Assembly: GCA_937900485.1 (NCBI GenBank)
Contig: CALCEL010000016.1
Location: forward strand, 1-52,742
DNA from: an uncultured Prevotellaceae bacterium
GTDB taxonomy: Bacteria > Bacteroidota > Bacteroidia > Bacteroidales > Bacteroidaceae
Length of the DNA: 52,742 nt
Direction: 5' to 3'
Shown here: positions 8,700-18,050 of the stretch, piece after piece
Position numbering within the stretch: position 1 is the stretch's first letter
Layout: each line of letters starts with the position of its first letter
Position numbers and translations under genes: made by a program
Notes under the pieces: model-generated
Told to the model about the DNA's origin: nothing
Database searches by the model: none
What the model saw: only the letters and a program-made list of their open reading frames with translations

Positions 8700-9740
8700 T
8701 TATTTTATCTTTGAAACGGCTCCTGTGGCAGGGTCGAAAACAACAGATGTTGTTGTGCCCTTGCCGAAAAGTGATGAGCTAAGCATGTCTATCGTGCCAA
8801 ACTGAGCCAATGGCAGTGTGCCGTTAAACCATTGTCTGTCACCAGTGAACACGGCGACGTCTGCCATGCTTGGTAAGTTGAATACTAAGCCTGTTATCTT
8901 ACGTTTGGCGGCTTCTTTCTCATTCGGGACGCTGACCGTGTGGTTATCCTTGACACTGATGAAATAAGGTTCGCCGGCAAGGTCGTCACTGTCGACGAAG
9001 CCCAGTCTCTTAGAGAAGCGGAACACAATCATCTTATCTATGTCTTTCTCTGGCACGACGGAGAAGGACTGACTGTAGTACACTGTGTCTGTGTAGCCTG
9101 TGAACAGTTGAGTCAGTGCCTCTTCCTGATTGTTTAGCTCATTAAGCACTATTCTCACACCCTCTCCATCCTTTGGCATATTCTCTGCCTGTCCTCGGCG
9201 TATGGCGTTCTTGCTTTCTCTGATGTCAAGAATCTCTTGAGCCACAAGCTCCGCGAACTTCGCAGACGAAGTGGCGGAGAGCATGTCCTCAGTAATGTAT
9301 TTCTTGTGATCTTTCTTGTTGTTTGTAGTTTTAACTTTACTTGTTCTCTCACATTTCTTCTCCACGTCGGTATTGATGGCGAGGATGATGCCTTCCTTTG
9401 AGAGCTGTATCTTAGGCAACAGGTTCTTGTCTTTCGACTTGACGGAAAAACGTTTGAGCGTGTCGACCACACCGGTTTCACATACGTTGAGGTCGGTAAC
9501 CTCCCACTGAGTCTCAGACTCTGTCTTGACGTTTGACAGGTGCAGATACCTCTCTGCATATTTAGCGTACTCACCTGGAGTGAATGTTGTCTTTATAGCG
9601 TTAACATTAATCTTAACGGCGGTTTTAGGAAGCACATAGCACACACCGTCAGTGGTGACTGAGGGGTTGAACACGGATACCTGAGCGTATGACATGACAC
9701 CCGTGAGTATAGTGCATGAAAACAATATCTTTTTTAGCAT
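8700..9740 (-). CDS. DUF4831-family secreted protein
   Basis: A 346-residue exported protein with a signal peptide (MLKKILFSCTILTGVMSYAQ, about 20 residues). The body matches what I remember of DUF4831, a family found widely in Bacteroidetes: the opening VCYVLPKTAVKINVNA, a middle SATSSAKFAELVAQEIL region and a C-terminal VFDPATGAVSKIK. Its function is not known. The start codon overlaps the last 7 bases of the upstream nnrD/nnrE gene, so the two are translated from one message. A strong terminator follows it. Confidence 0.8.
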   Translation of the reverse strand: MLKKILFSCTILTGVMSYAQVSVFNPSVTTDGVCYVLPKTAVKINVNAIKTTFTPGEYAKYAERYLHLSNVKTESETQWEVTDLNVCETGVVDTLKRFSVKSKDKNLLPKIQLSKEGIILAINTDVEKKCERTSKVKTTNNKKDHKKYITEDMLSATSSAKFAELVAQEILDIRESKNAIRRGQAENMPKDGEGVRIVLNELNNQEEALTQLFTGYTDTVYYSQSFSVVPEKDIDKMIVFRFSKRLGFVDSDDLAGEPYFISVKDNHTVSVPNEKEAAKRKITGLVFNLPSMADVAVFTGDRQWFNGTLPLAQFGTIDMLSSSLFGKGTTTSVVFDPATGAVSKIK

Positions 9741-11269
9741 ATTCTGTTATTTACTTTTCTTGATTCTCTTAATTGTTTGAATGCCTTAGGTAAGCAGTCC
9801 ACGATGTCGCTTGCCACAACACCCTCAAATCCTTTCTCTACGGCAGCCACATCACCAGCCAGTCCATGAAGGTACACACCGAGACGGGCAGAGTTCTCAG
9901 GAGTGTATTCCTGTGCGAGCAGTGCGAGTATGATACCTGTCAGCACGTCACCGCTGCCAGCCGTAGCCATTCCCGGATTGCCTGTCGGGTTGAAATAGAC
10001 ATTTCCGTCAGGATAGCATACAGCGGAGAAGGCTCCTTTTATTACTATTATAATCTGCTGACGCATGCAAAGTATCCTGGTTTTCTCGAGCTGCTCGTAG
10101 GAGTTGACCGTCGTGCTAATAAGGCCGAACAACTCTTTCTTGTGAGGAGTGAGAATGGTCTGTTTAGGCAGTTGGTTTATCCAACTCTTATGGTCACCGA
10201 GTATGTTGATGGCGTCAGCGTCGAGCACCACCGGTACCTTAGCCATGCTCAGCTGTTCTATGAATGCAGGAACAGTGCCTGGATCTTTGCCCATACCAGG
10301 CCCCATGGCAAGAGCGTCATAGTCTCTCATGTCGAAAGGCTGACTGAAGCTTGATATGTCCGGGTCGACGCTTAGCACAGCCTCAGGGACAGCAATCTGT
10401 AAGGGTAACACGTTGTACTCCGGAGTCCTGACCGTCAGCTTTCCGACCCCCGAGCGCAGACAAGCTTTGGCGGACAGGATGGCGGCTCCCGCCATTCCCT
10501 TCCTCCCAGCCACGATGACAGCGTTGCCGACACTGCCCTTGTGGACAAACCGAGAACGGTTTTTTAGCATGGCTGCTACCTCTTGCGTCTCCGTGAGATG
10601 GTATTGCGTTTCGAACGCCTCGTCTTTCGGGTCTGACAAACCTATGTCGATAACCTCCCAGTGTCCCACAAATTCCTCATTCTCCACAAAGAAAAATGAC
10701 AGTTTGGGATATTGGAAAGTATAAGTGTATTTGGCTTTAATAATATGATGTGTGACATTGTATTTGTTGTCCTCACACATCAGTCCTGACGGAACATCGA
10801 TGGAGACCACCGTGGCCTCCGAGGTGTTAATGTATTTCACGACGGAAGCGAAGCCTCCGTTCAACGGTCTGCTCATCCCAGTCCCGAACAACCCGTCGAT
10901 TACCAAGTCGCCCTTCTCCAGAAGAGGAGGATTGAAAGACGTTGTTATCTCAGTGAAGTCAACGTCATAGTCTTTCAAACGTTCTTTGTTGGCATGACAG
11001 TCGTTGGAGATGTGGTCTCCTGTATTGAACAGATATGCGGAGACTTTGTATCCTGCCGTAGATAATATTCTGGCTATGGCGAGTGCGTCGCCTCCGTTGT
11101 TTCCCGGACCTGCGAAAATCTTAACCACAGTGTCCTTTCCCCATCTTGACATCAGTTTCTCAGCCAAAGCATTGGAGGCTCTTTCCATAAGGTCAAGTGA
11201 GGTTATTCCCTGGTGCTCGATGGTATAGGCATCAAGCTCTCTCATTTGTGCTGCCGTAAGTATTTTCAT
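9734..11269 (-). CDS. nnrD/nnrE: Bifunctional NAD(P)H-hydrate epimerase / ADP-dependent dehydratase
   Basis: Metabolite-repair enzyme that epimerises and dehydrates damaged NAD(P)HX back to NAD(P)H. The N-terminal half is the YjeF_N epimerase (FAGPGNNGGDALAIAR, LVIDGLFGTGMSRPL). The C-terminal half is the ribokinase-like dehydratase (KGSVGNAVIVAG, LAMGPGMGK, LTPHKKELFGLI, GNPGMATAGSGDVLTGIIL). I chose the ATG at 11269 (MKILTAAQMRELD) rather than the longer frame from 11305. The family begins this way, and a -7 promoter element at 11281-11273 lies between the two candidates, so transcription would start at or next to the ATG. Its stop overlaps the DUF4831 start. Confidence 0.93.
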   Translation of the reverse strand: MKILTAAQMRELDAYTIEHQGITSLDLMERASNALAEKLMSRWGKDTVVKIFAGPGNNGGDALAIARILSTAGYKVSAYLFNTGDHISNDCHANKERLKDYDVDFTEITTSFNPPLLEKGDLVIDGLFGTGMSRPLNGGFASVVKYINTSEATVVSIDVPSGLMCEDNKYNVTHHIIKAKYTYTFQYPKLSFFFVENEEFVGHWEVIDIGLSDPKDEAFETQYHLTETQEVAAMLKNRSRFVHKGSVGNAVIVAGRKGMAGAAILSAKACLRSGVGKLTVRTPEYNVLPLQIAVPEAVLSVDPDISSFSQPFDMRDYDALAMGPGMGKDPGTVPAFIEQLSMAKVPVVLDADAINILGDHKSWINQLPKQTILTPHKKELFGLISTTVNSYEQLEKTRILCMRQQIIIVIKGAFSAVCYPDGNVYFNPTGNPGMATAGSGDVLTGIILALLAQEYTPENSARLGVYLHGLAGDVAAVEKGFEGVVASDIVDCLPKAFKQLRESRKVNNRIC

Positions 11270-11272
11270 GAT

Positions 11273-11281
11273 GCAAAGATA
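11273..11281 (-). promoter_or_regulatory. -7 promoter element, nnrD/nnrE (leaderless or nearly so)
   Basis: TATCTTTGC on the minus strand matches TAnnTTTGC and ends 3 bases before the ATG at 11269. Transcription starts about 5-7 bases after this element in Bacteroidetes, so the message would have no ribosome-binding leader. Confidence 0.55.
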
Positions 11282-11444
11282 ATGAATGCCAAATAAAAAA
11301 AACAAAATAAGATATAATTTTGTAAAACAAAGTGGTCATTTTACTTTTTTCTTGATTTATGGAGAGTTTTTCGGAATACACGTCGGATTGTGAAAAAAAA
11401 TGCTTAAGTTTGTGGCGAATTCTACATGAATCTTTAATAATAAT

Positions 11445-11987
11445 ATGATTAGAATAAAAGATTTGGATTTTGAGGTGTCTATCAGACACAACGAGATTGA
11501 AGATAGTATATCCAACATCGCAGAAAGGATGAACCAGGATTATGAGGACAAGTGTCCTCTGCTTCTCGCCATTCTCAATGGTTCTTTTATCTTCGCCGCA
11601 GACCTCGTCAGACATCTTACTTTTGAACATGAGATACAGTTCGCAAAGTTCTCAAGTTATCAGGGTACGGAGAGCACGGGAAATGTCAAGGAACTCATTG
11701 GACTGAATGTGGACATCACAGACAGGGATGTTATCATCGTTGAGGACATTATCGACACAGGCAAGACCATGTCTACATTGCTCGCTAACCTGAAAGACAG
11801 AGGCGCGCGCTCTATCGAGATTGCCACTTTACTCATGAAGCCGGAAAAACTCACCGTGGATCTTGACGTGAAGTATTGTGCGATTGAGATTCCTAATGAT
11901 TTTATCGTCGGATACGGACTTGATTATGACGGATTAGGACGTCAATACCCGGACATCTACACAGTCATCAGCCACAAGGAGGATTAA
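11445..11987 (+). CDS. hpt: Hypoxanthine phosphoribosyltransferase
   Basis: Purine-salvage enzyme that joins hypoxanthine or guanine to PRPP. The PRPP loop VIIVEDIIDTGKTMSTLL is at about residues 97-114, and the pre-motif LLAILNGSFIFAADLVRHL is near the N-terminus. At 180 residues it is standard. It is the first of three rightward genes (hpt-adk-obg), an order common in Bacteroidetes. Confidence 0.95.
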   Translation: MIRIKDLDFEVSIRHNEIEDSISNIAERMNQDYEDKCPLLLAILNGSFIFAADLVRHLTFEHEIQFAKFSSYQGTESTGNVKELIGLNVDITDRDVIIVEDIIDTGKTMSTLLANLKDRGARSIEIATLLMKPEKLTVDLDVKYCAIEIPNDFIVGYGLDYDGLGRQYPDIYTVISHKED

Positions 11988-12041
11988 ATCACTTGAAAGA
12001 AAAGACAATTTGAAAATATAACACAAATTATTAAGTTACAA

Positions 12042-12623
12042 ATGAAGAATATCATTATTTTCGGTGCTCCAGGTTCTGGTAAGGGAACATACAGCGCAAA
12101 GATCGTAGAGAAGTATGGAATGGGACACATCTCAACAGGTGATGTGCTCAGAGGTGAGATTAAGAACGGAACAGAGCTTGGTAAGATCGCTAAGGGATAT
12201 ATCGATAACGGACAGCTTATCCCAGATGAGCTGATGATTGACATCCTTGCTAAGACATACGACGCTCAGCCAGCGGGAAAAGGCGTAATCTTTGATGGTT
12301 TCCCACGCACAATCGCTCAGGCCGAGGCTCTCAAGAAGATGCTCGCTGAGCGTAACACTGAGATGGGTATCATGGTGGAGCTTGATGTTGACGCTGACAT
12401 CCTGATGAAGAGACTTCTCAACCGTGCTATCGAGCAGGGACGCGCTGACGATAACGAGGAGACCATCAAGAAGCGTTTTGAGGTTTACCGCACTCAGACT
12501 GCTCCGCTCATCGAGTGGTTCGAGAAAGAGGGCATTCGCCACACATTCTCAGCTAAGCAGTATCCAGGCATTGACGACATGATTAATGCTATCTCTGCTG
12601 TCATCGACGCGGAAAACAAGTAA
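12042..12623 (+). CDS. adk: Adenylate kinase
   Basis: Interconverts AMP + ATP with 2 ADP. The P-loop FGAPGSGKGTYSAKI is at residues 5-19, the AMP-binding DGFPRTIAQAE follows, and the LID is short (LLNRAIEQGRADDNEETIKKR), so this is the 190-residue short form without a zinc-binding lid. It lies 54 bases after hpt; a hairpin separates it from obg. Confidence 0.96.
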   Translation: MKNIIIFGAPGSGKGTYSAKIVEKYGMGHISTGDVLRGEIKNGTELGKIAKGYIDNGQLIPDELMIDILAKTYDAQPAGKGVIFDGFPRTIAQAEALKKMLAERNTEMGIMVELDVDADILMKRLLNRAIEQGRADDNEETIKKRFEVYRTQTAPLIEWFEKEGIRHTFSAKQYPGIDDMINAISAVIDAENK

Positions 12624-12642
12624 CCGTTCGGTAAAATATATG

Positions 12643-12684
12643 TATGGAATTGTTACTGTCAAAAGGTAGCAATTCCATATTTAT
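12643..12684 (+). terminator. Hairpin between adk and obg (terminator or attenuator)
   Basis: Arms TATGGAATTG (12643-12652) and CAATTCCATA (12669-12678) pair perfectly, with further partial pairing inside. The following TTTATG is only weakly T-rich, so read-through into obg is likely. Confidence 0.5.
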
Positions 12685-12722
12685 GTAAATAAACAGTGTC
12701 ATTCAGAGAATACTTACATCTT

Positions 12723-13928
12723 ATGCAGGATTCGAATTTCATAGATTACGTTAAGATTTATTGTCGTTCAGGTCGAGGAGGCCGCGGCTCATGCCACATG
12801 CACAGAGCTAAGTACATGCCGAAGGGCGGTCCTGACGGCGGTAATGGCGGTAGAGGCGGACATGTCATTTTAAGAGGCAACAGAAACTACTGGACTCTGC
12901 TGCATCTGCGTTATGACCGTCATATACACGCCGAGCATGGCGGTAACGGTTCAAAATGCAAAAGCTCCGGTGCACAGGGTGCAGACAAGTATATCGATGT
13001 TCCGTGCGGAACGGTAGCATACAATGCGGAGACAGGTGAATATATCTGTGACGTCACGGAGCACGGACAGGAGGTGATATTGCTCAAAGGTGGTCGTGGT
13101 GGACTAGGAAATTTCAATTTCTGCACTCCGACGAACCAGGCTCCTCGTTATGCGCAGCCAGGTGAGCCGATGCAGGAGATGAGCGTCATCTTAGAGCTTA
13201 AGCTGCTTGCAGACGTGGGTCTCGTGGGATTCCCTAATGCGGGTAAGTCGACTCTTGTTAACGCACTGAGCTCAGCCAAGCCTAAGATAGGAAATTATCC
13301 TTTCACTACTTTGGAGCCATCACTTGGCATCGTGCCTTATCGTGACGGACGTTCCTTCGTCATCGCCGACATTCCGGGTATCATCGAGGGAGCAAGTGAG
13401 GGCAGGGGACTAGGGCTACGTTTCCTGCGTCACATTGAACGTAACTCATTACTGCTTTTCATGGTTCCCGCCGATTCTGACGATATCAAACGCGAGTACG
13501 ATATACTCCTCAATGAGCTGTCATCATTCAACCCGGAGCTGCTTGACAAGGGTAGGGTGTTAGCAGTGACCAAGTGCGACTTGCTCGGACAAGATGAGGA
13601 ACTTCTTGAGATGCTAAAGGAAAATCTTCCAGATGACATTCCTGTCGTCTTCATCAGCTCCGTGGCCGAGATTGGCCTGCAGAATCTTAAGGATGTGCTC
13701 TGGCGTGAGATGAACAGCGAGAGTAATAAGTTGGCGGCAATCACGACTCAGGATTCTGTCGTACATAAAAACAAGGATATCGCAGTGCTCTCAGACTATG
13801 TTGACGATGATGACGAGGGATGGGGAGATGAGGACTATGTGGATGACGACATTGAGTATATTGATGAAGAAGACATAGAAGATTTTGAGGACTTTGAGTA
13901 CGAGGACGAGCCTGGTAAGTCTAAATGA
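12723..13928 (+). CDS. obg: Obg-family ribosome-associated GTPase
   Basis: Essential GTPase of late 50S assembly and stress response. The glycine-rich Obg fold is at the N-terminus (RSGRGGRGSCHMHRAKY, GPDGGNGGRGG). The G domain has G1 GFPNAGKST, G3 DIPGI and G4 TKCD. The C-terminus is a very acidic tail (DDDDEGWGDEDY onward) as in other Bacteroidetes Obg proteins. I use the ATG at 12723 (MQDSNFIDYVKIY), which aligns with the family start; an in-frame GTG at 12696 would add nine residues without homology. Confidence 0.95.
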   Translation: MQDSNFIDYVKIYCRSGRGGRGSCHMHRAKYMPKGGPDGGNGGRGGHVILRGNRNYWTLLHLRYDRHIHAEHGGNGSKCKSSGAQGADKYIDVPCGTVAYNAETGEYICDVTEHGQEVILLKGGRGGLGNFNFCTPTNQAPRYAQPGEPMQEMSVILELKLLADVGLVGFPNAGKSTLVNALSSAKPKIGNYPFTTLEPSLGIVPYRDGRSFVIADIPGIIEGASEGRGLGLRFLRHIERNSLLLFMVPADSDDIKREYDILLNELSSFNPELLDKGRVLAVTKCDLLGQDEELLEMLKENLPDDIPVVFISSVAEIGLQNLKDVLWREMNSESNKLAAITTQDSVVHKNKDIAVLSDYVDDDDEGWGDEDYVDDDIEYIDEEDIEDFEDFEYEDEPGKSK

Positions 13929-14011
13929 GGTCTTATTGACTTTTTAAGACAAATCTATTTTGAAGACTACGGACTCTACATCATAGTTGTCAGTAATATG
14001 TGGAACAGAGT

Positions 14012-14068
14012 GGCGGGATGAAGAATACAATCTGAAAAGATTGCTTCTTCATCCCGCCTCTCTTTCTT
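14012..14068. terminator. Bidirectional terminator between obg and the DUF554 gene
   Basis: Arms 14012-14025 and 14045-14058 (GGCGGGATGAAGAA with its complement) pair perfectly over 14 bases, and an inner CAATCT/AGATTG stem extends the hairpin. The right side continues TCTCTTTCTT. It sits between convergent genes and can serve both. Confidence 0.8.
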
Positions 14069-14088
14069 AATCTAACACTTGACACAAT

Positions 14089-14775
14089 TTATATCAGTGA
14101 AATTAACAGATACCATAGGATTGGGATAACCAATGAAGGCAAATAATTAAGCGTCTTACAGTCCTTTATGTTCAGGAGTGAGAGACCCGACGACGTGATC
14201 ATCAGTCCGCCGATGATTAGCAGCTCAGCCATCAGTTCATTGCTTATCGCTGAACTGGACAATTTTGTTATCATATAAAACATACCTTGCCAGCAGAACA
14301 AGACAGGAGCGGCGAAGATCATTCCTATTCCATAAGTAGATGCGAAGACTGTAGATGACACTAAATCCAATGTCGAGTTAGTGTATAATAAGGTGTTGTC
14401 TCCTTTCAGTGCGCTTATCACTGGTCCGAGCATAGATAAAGGACCTATGCAATATAAAAGAATTGCTGTTGACAATCCCTCTGCCAGGTTATTCTCTTTT
14501 CCTTTCGAGTGTTTAATTACCAGTCTCTTGAATCGTCCGTCGATATCTATGGCGGAACCGATGACACCACCAAGACAGAGTGACACGATAAACAGCACGG
14601 GATATTCACTGTCATGAAGATGAGATATTGTAGCATTGAGACCTATAGCCAGACATGTCAGTCCAAGCCCGTTGTATAGAGTAGTCTTATATCTTTCTTT
14701 TATACCTTTGTGAAGTAATGTTCCTGTGATTGTGCCGGCTATGATACATACCGTGTTAACAATTGTACCTATCAT
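14089..14775 (-). CDS. DUF554 (YdfK-like) membrane protein
   Basis: A 228-residue integral membrane protein with about seven hydrophobic segments. It begins MIGTIVNTVCIIAGTITG, followed by YNGLGLTCLAIGLNATI, the conserved opening of DUF554. It resembles YdfK/YqgA proteins of unknown function, with a possible transport role. It is alone and convergent with obg. Confidence 0.85.
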   Translation of the reverse strand: MIGTIVNTVCIIAGTITGTLLHKGIKERYKTTLYNGLGLTCLAIGLNATISHLHDSEYPVLFIVSLCLGGVIGSAIDIDGRFKRLVIKHSKGKENNLAEGLSTAILLYCIGPLSMLGPVISALKGDNTLLYTNSTLDLVSSTVFASTYGIGMIFAAPVLFCWQGMFYMITKLSSSAISNELMAELLIIGGLMITSSGLSLLNIKDCKTLNYLPSLVIPILWYLLISLI

Positions 14776-14986
14776 GTTTTATTATTACTTTATGTAGAAA
14801 AAAGATTTATTCTGTGTAGTGTTACAAAAAACTGCAATTTTTCGCAAATATAACCTAATTCCATGACTTGGCAATGTCAGAAACGACAAAACGAACGAAC
14901 AAGTCTTGTGGATTCAAAAAATAGTCATAACTTTGTTGATGCGATGTCGTAAACTTAGAATATTAAGAATAGAAAAACATAAACAA

Positions 14987-15592
14987 ATGAAGAAAATGAG
15001 AATTTCCCTTGTGGCTTTTGTACTAACTGTCACGGGATTTGGACTCACAAGTTGTGATTCCGACACAATAAGCACCATCATTAATGTCGTAAGTCAGTTG
15101 ATTGGTGGAAAGACAACAACGTTCTCTGGCTACGCCACATCATCTATGCTTACTCGCGCAGACTCAGACTCTCAATGGAATTGGGTTGACACAGACTCTG
15201 CTCAGTCATCAAAGACTCAGACTTCAATGACTTGTCAAGTTAGCATGTCAACAGAAACAGATAGCTTAAACAACTCATATCAGGTGGTAAGTCTCATAAT
15301 TCCGTCTTTAACATATGGCAATTATACCTTCACCAATCTGACTTTATACGGTGGAACTTTTATCTCCTCAGATAATGCTACAGGTACGTTCAGTACTGAG
15401 AACATGGGTTATTATTATAGCGCCGACTCATACTACAATGGCACCACAATAGTAACTCCTTCAAGCACTGAGGGGTATTACGCAGTCATCTTCGATGGAC
15501 AAATCACATCAGACGCTGTTAAGTTCAGTTATTCTATCGTAGCTAACAACGAGGCGTTTAACGGAACTTACGTAGGCTCGCTCGTTCAGTAA
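14987..15592 (+). CDS. Small secreted lipoprotein, possible calycin-like fold
   Basis: About 200 residues from the ATG at 14987 (MKKMRISLVAFVLTV). A lipoprotein signal follows, with lipobox-like LTSC and an acidic CDSD after it, which in Bacteroidetes favours surface export. A longer frame from 14906 would put a charged stretch before the signal and is not favoured. The body is rich in Ser, Thr and Tyr with alternating beta-strand pattern, and ends AFNGTYVGSLVQ. This resembles calycin-like (lipocalin-like) Bacteroidetes lipoproteins, but I cannot name the family with certainty. Confidence 0.7.
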   Translation: MKKMRISLVAFVLTVTGFGLTSCDSDTISTIINVVSQLIGGKTTTFSGYATSSMLTRADSDSQWNWVDTDSAQSSKTQTSMTCQVSMSTETDSLNNSYQVVSLIIPSLTYGNYTFTNLTLYGGTFISSDNATGTFSTENMGYYYSADSYYNGTTIVTPSSTEGYYAVIFDGQITSDAVKFSYSIVANNEAFNGTYVGSLVQ

Positions 15593-16244
15593 CATTTAAA
15601 AACACTTTATTTCGGGACGTAACCTTGTCCCGATACTATAATAACCAGCAGTAAGGTATTTTTTCTGTTTTTGTGACAGAATCAAGTCCCACATTTTGGT
15701 TACGTAATTACGCAACGGCGAAAATCTTTTTTCTTAACAAAGAAAAATTATTTTCGCTGTTGTTTTTTTATCTCTTTACCACATTATTATCTTATGCACC
15801 TCGCATTCAACATATACATGTAGACGATAAACTTAATTACATGAGATAATTTATGAGCAATAATAGGCGTAACCAAACTTAAATGTGTGAAATCATTGTG
15901 ATAAATAGAATTGTTATATTTGTTTATGAAGAAGATGTATTCTTCATATCTAATTATATGAATATGTATATCCGACGACTCTTATAATTTTTGACAACAT
16001 GACAAATATTCTAATCAGGATTATGTTCAATATAATAATATATTTTTCTAACTGTACAAACAACACCCGTCAGGGTGTGTTGATAACATAAGAGTATGCA
16101 TCACTAAGAAATCGGTTCGGGAAGATGGAGAATGAGTGTATAGCTACTCAAATAATAGAATTACGAGACATCCTCGTATTGTTAAATTATCGTAAAAGCT
16201 ACGAAAAGTAATACGTACAAATTCATTATGATAAATAAATTTAT
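15593..16244. other. AT-rich intergenic region with hairpins
   Basis: No gene seen. It contains a 7-bp hairpin TCGGGAC/GTCCCGA (15612-15633), a terminator hairpin (15718-15757) and an ACACCC/GGGTGT hairpin (16063-16078). Before the transporter gene it is very AT-rich. Confidence 0.6.
15718..15772 (+). terminator. Terminator-like hairpin after the lipoprotein gene
   Basis: GCGAAAAT (15718-15725) pairs with ATTTTCGC (15750-15757), with A/T-rich inner pairing, and is followed by TGTTGTTTTTTTATC. It is 125 bases past the lipoprotein stop. Confidence 0.6.
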
Positions 16245-16253
16245 TACATTTGC
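16245..16253 (+). promoter_or_regulatory. -7 promoter element of the MFS transporter gene
   Basis: TACATTTGC matches TAnnTTTGC. A possible TTG start at 16250 lies inside it, so translation must begin downstream at the ATG at 16283. Confidence 0.55.
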
Positions 16254-16282
16254 TACATCAACTGATTGTAAAACTAAATACT

Positions 16283-17788
16283 ATGACAAACTTGGGAACT
16301 TATGAGAGTCAGGCAGGTTCTGACGGTTCGAGGCTTTATCTCTTTTCCATAGTGCTCGTCGCGGTGATCGGCGGACTGTTGTTTGGTTATGACACGGCAG
16401 TCATATCGGGAGCGGAGAAAGGATTGCAGGCCTTCTTTATGAAATCAACTGATTTTGTTTATACTAATGAAATACATGGATTCACATGTGCCAGTGCGTT
16501 GATAGGATGTATCATAGGAAGCATGTTGTCGGGCATGCTAGCGAGCTCGTTGGGAAGAAAGAAGTCACTGGTAATAGCAGGTGTACTCTTCTTCATCTCT
16601 GCTCTTGGGAGTTACTATCCTGAGTTCTTGTTTTTTGAGGACGGTGAGGCGGACTTCAATCTTCTGATAGCTTTCAATATTTACCGTGTCATTGGTGGCG
16701 TGGGAGTCGGTCTAGCCTCCGCGTTATGTCCGATGTATATCAGTGAGATATCACCATCAGGAATAAGAGGTATGTTGGTTAGCTGGAACCAGTTCGCGAT
16801 TATCTTCGGACAGCTGGTGGTATATTTCGTTAACTTCATAATACTTGGAACCCATGAGAATCCTGTCGTCAAACTGATAGACGGTGTGAACAGAATAATG
16901 AATCCGGACGGAGCATTATGGGCAATGGAGCACGGATGGAGATATATGTTTGTCTCTGAGGCCGTCCCTGCGGGATTATTTGCTTTGCTCATCTGTTTCG
17001 TGCCAGAGACACCGCGTTACCTTGTATCAATACGTGAGACAAACAAGGCAAGGAAGATTCTCGCAAAGATAAACGGCAAGGATAAAGCAGAGGAGATACT
17101 GGAAAACATCAAGAGTACGATGACGGTGAAGACAGAGCCAATCATGACCTACGGATTCCTGTGTCTGTTCGTCGGTATCATGCTGTCTGTTTTCCAGCAG
17201 GCAGTGGGTATCAACGCCGTACTGTACTATGCTCCTCGTATCTATGCTGACATGGGATTTGACAATCCTATGATTGTCACAGTGTTCAACGGTGTGGTGA
17301 ATATCATCTTCACACTCGTGGCAGTGTTTACGGTTGAGAAACTGGGACGCAAGCCTTTACTGATAACAGGATCTCTCGGAATGGCTGTCGGAGCTGCCGG
17401 AGTGGCGTTGACATTCGGAAATGACAGTCTGAAGCTGTATTGCATGTTGTCCATTATGATTTACTCAGCCTCATTCATGTTCTCCTGGGGCCCGATATGT
17501 TGGGTGTTGATATCCGAGTTATTCCCTAACACCATACGAGGAGCTGCCGTCGCCATTGCTGTGGCGTTCCAGTGGATATTCAACTGGATCGTGTCATCCA
17601 CGTTTGTGTCTCTGTTCAATATGGAGCTGACGGAGGGAGATGGTCTCGGTCATTGGTTCACATATGCACTTTATGGAGTGATTTGTGTTATCGCCGCATT
17701 GTTCGTTTGGAGGTATGTGCCGGAGACAAAAGGTAAGACGCTTGAGGACATGACTGCGTTATGGAAAGAAAAGTCTGGCGGTAAATAA
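16283..17788 (+). CDS. Sugar-porter family MFS transporter
   Basis: Twelve-helix sugar:proton symporter of the sugar-porter (XylE/GLUT-like) family in the inner membrane. Motifs seen: LLFGYDTAVISGAEKGL in helix 1, ASSLGRKKSL after helix 2, PMYISEISPSGIRG, VPETPRYLVS, QQAVGINAVLYYAPRIY in helix 7, EKLGRKPLL, and the terminal VPETKGKTLEDM. The start at 16283 (MTNLGTYESQ) is fixed by the promoter element upstream. Xylose, arabinose or glucose are possible substrates, and no neighbouring catabolic gene decides between them. A clear terminator follows. Confidence 0.93.
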   Translation: MTNLGTYESQAGSDGSRLYLFSIVLVAVIGGLLFGYDTAVISGAEKGLQAFFMKSTDFVYTNEIHGFTCASALIGCIIGSMLSGMLASSLGRKKSLVIAGVLFFISALGSYYPEFLFFEDGEADFNLLIAFNIYRVIGGVGVGLASALCPMYISEISPSGIRGMLVSWNQFAIIFGQLVVYFVNFIILGTHENPVVKLIDGVNRIMNPDGALWAMEHGWRYMFVSEAVPAGLFALLICFVPETPRYLVSIRETNKARKILAKINGKDKAEEILENIKSTMTVKTEPIMTYGFLCLFVGIMLSVFQQAVGINAVLYYAPRIYADMGFDNPMIVTVFNGVVNIIFTLVAVFTVEKLGRKPLLITGSLGMAVGAAGVALTFGNDSLKLYCMLSIMIYSASFMFSWGPICWVLISELFPNTIRGAAVAIAVAFQWIFNWIVSSTFVSLFNMELTEGDGLGHWFTYALYGVICVIAALFVWRYVPETKGKTLEDMTALWKEKSGGK

Positions 17789-17819
17789 AGAAATCACATA
17801 TCATAATGTGAGGTCAGAA

Positions 17820-17847
17820 AAGACGGGAGAAATAATCCCGTCTTTTT
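17820..17847 (+). terminator. Intrinsic terminator of the MFS gene
   Basis: AAGACGGGA (17820-17828) pairs with TCCCGTCTT (17836-17844) over a 7-base loop and runs into TTTTT. This is a textbook rho-independent terminator 30 bases past the stop. Confidence 0.88.
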
Positions 17848-18015
17848 GTTGTGTGTCCATATTTGGACGAAAAACACGTCAAATAGCGATTTAAAGTATT
17901 CTGTCGACTATCCTTTTATGCACATCTTGAAAGGCATATAAGCGTGTTTGAAGGCCGAAATCAATAAAAAAGGCATATTTTAGGTCTAAAATTAATACAA
18001 CTCGGAAAATTGTGG

Positions 18016-18024
18016 TAAATTTGC
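18016..18024 (+). promoter_or_regulatory. -7 promoter element of gyrA
   Basis: TAAATTTGC matches TAnnTTTGC and lies 26 bases before the gyrA ATG. Confidence 0.6.
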
Positions 18025-18050
18025 GGTAATAATATACAAGTAAAGAATAA

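Noticed and set aside
12696..12722. GTG start extending obg by nine residues
   Set aside because: The extension has no homology and the ATG at 12723 matches the usual Obg start.
16250..16282. TTG start for the MFS gene
   Set aside because: It falls inside the -7 promoter element, so it would not be transcribed.
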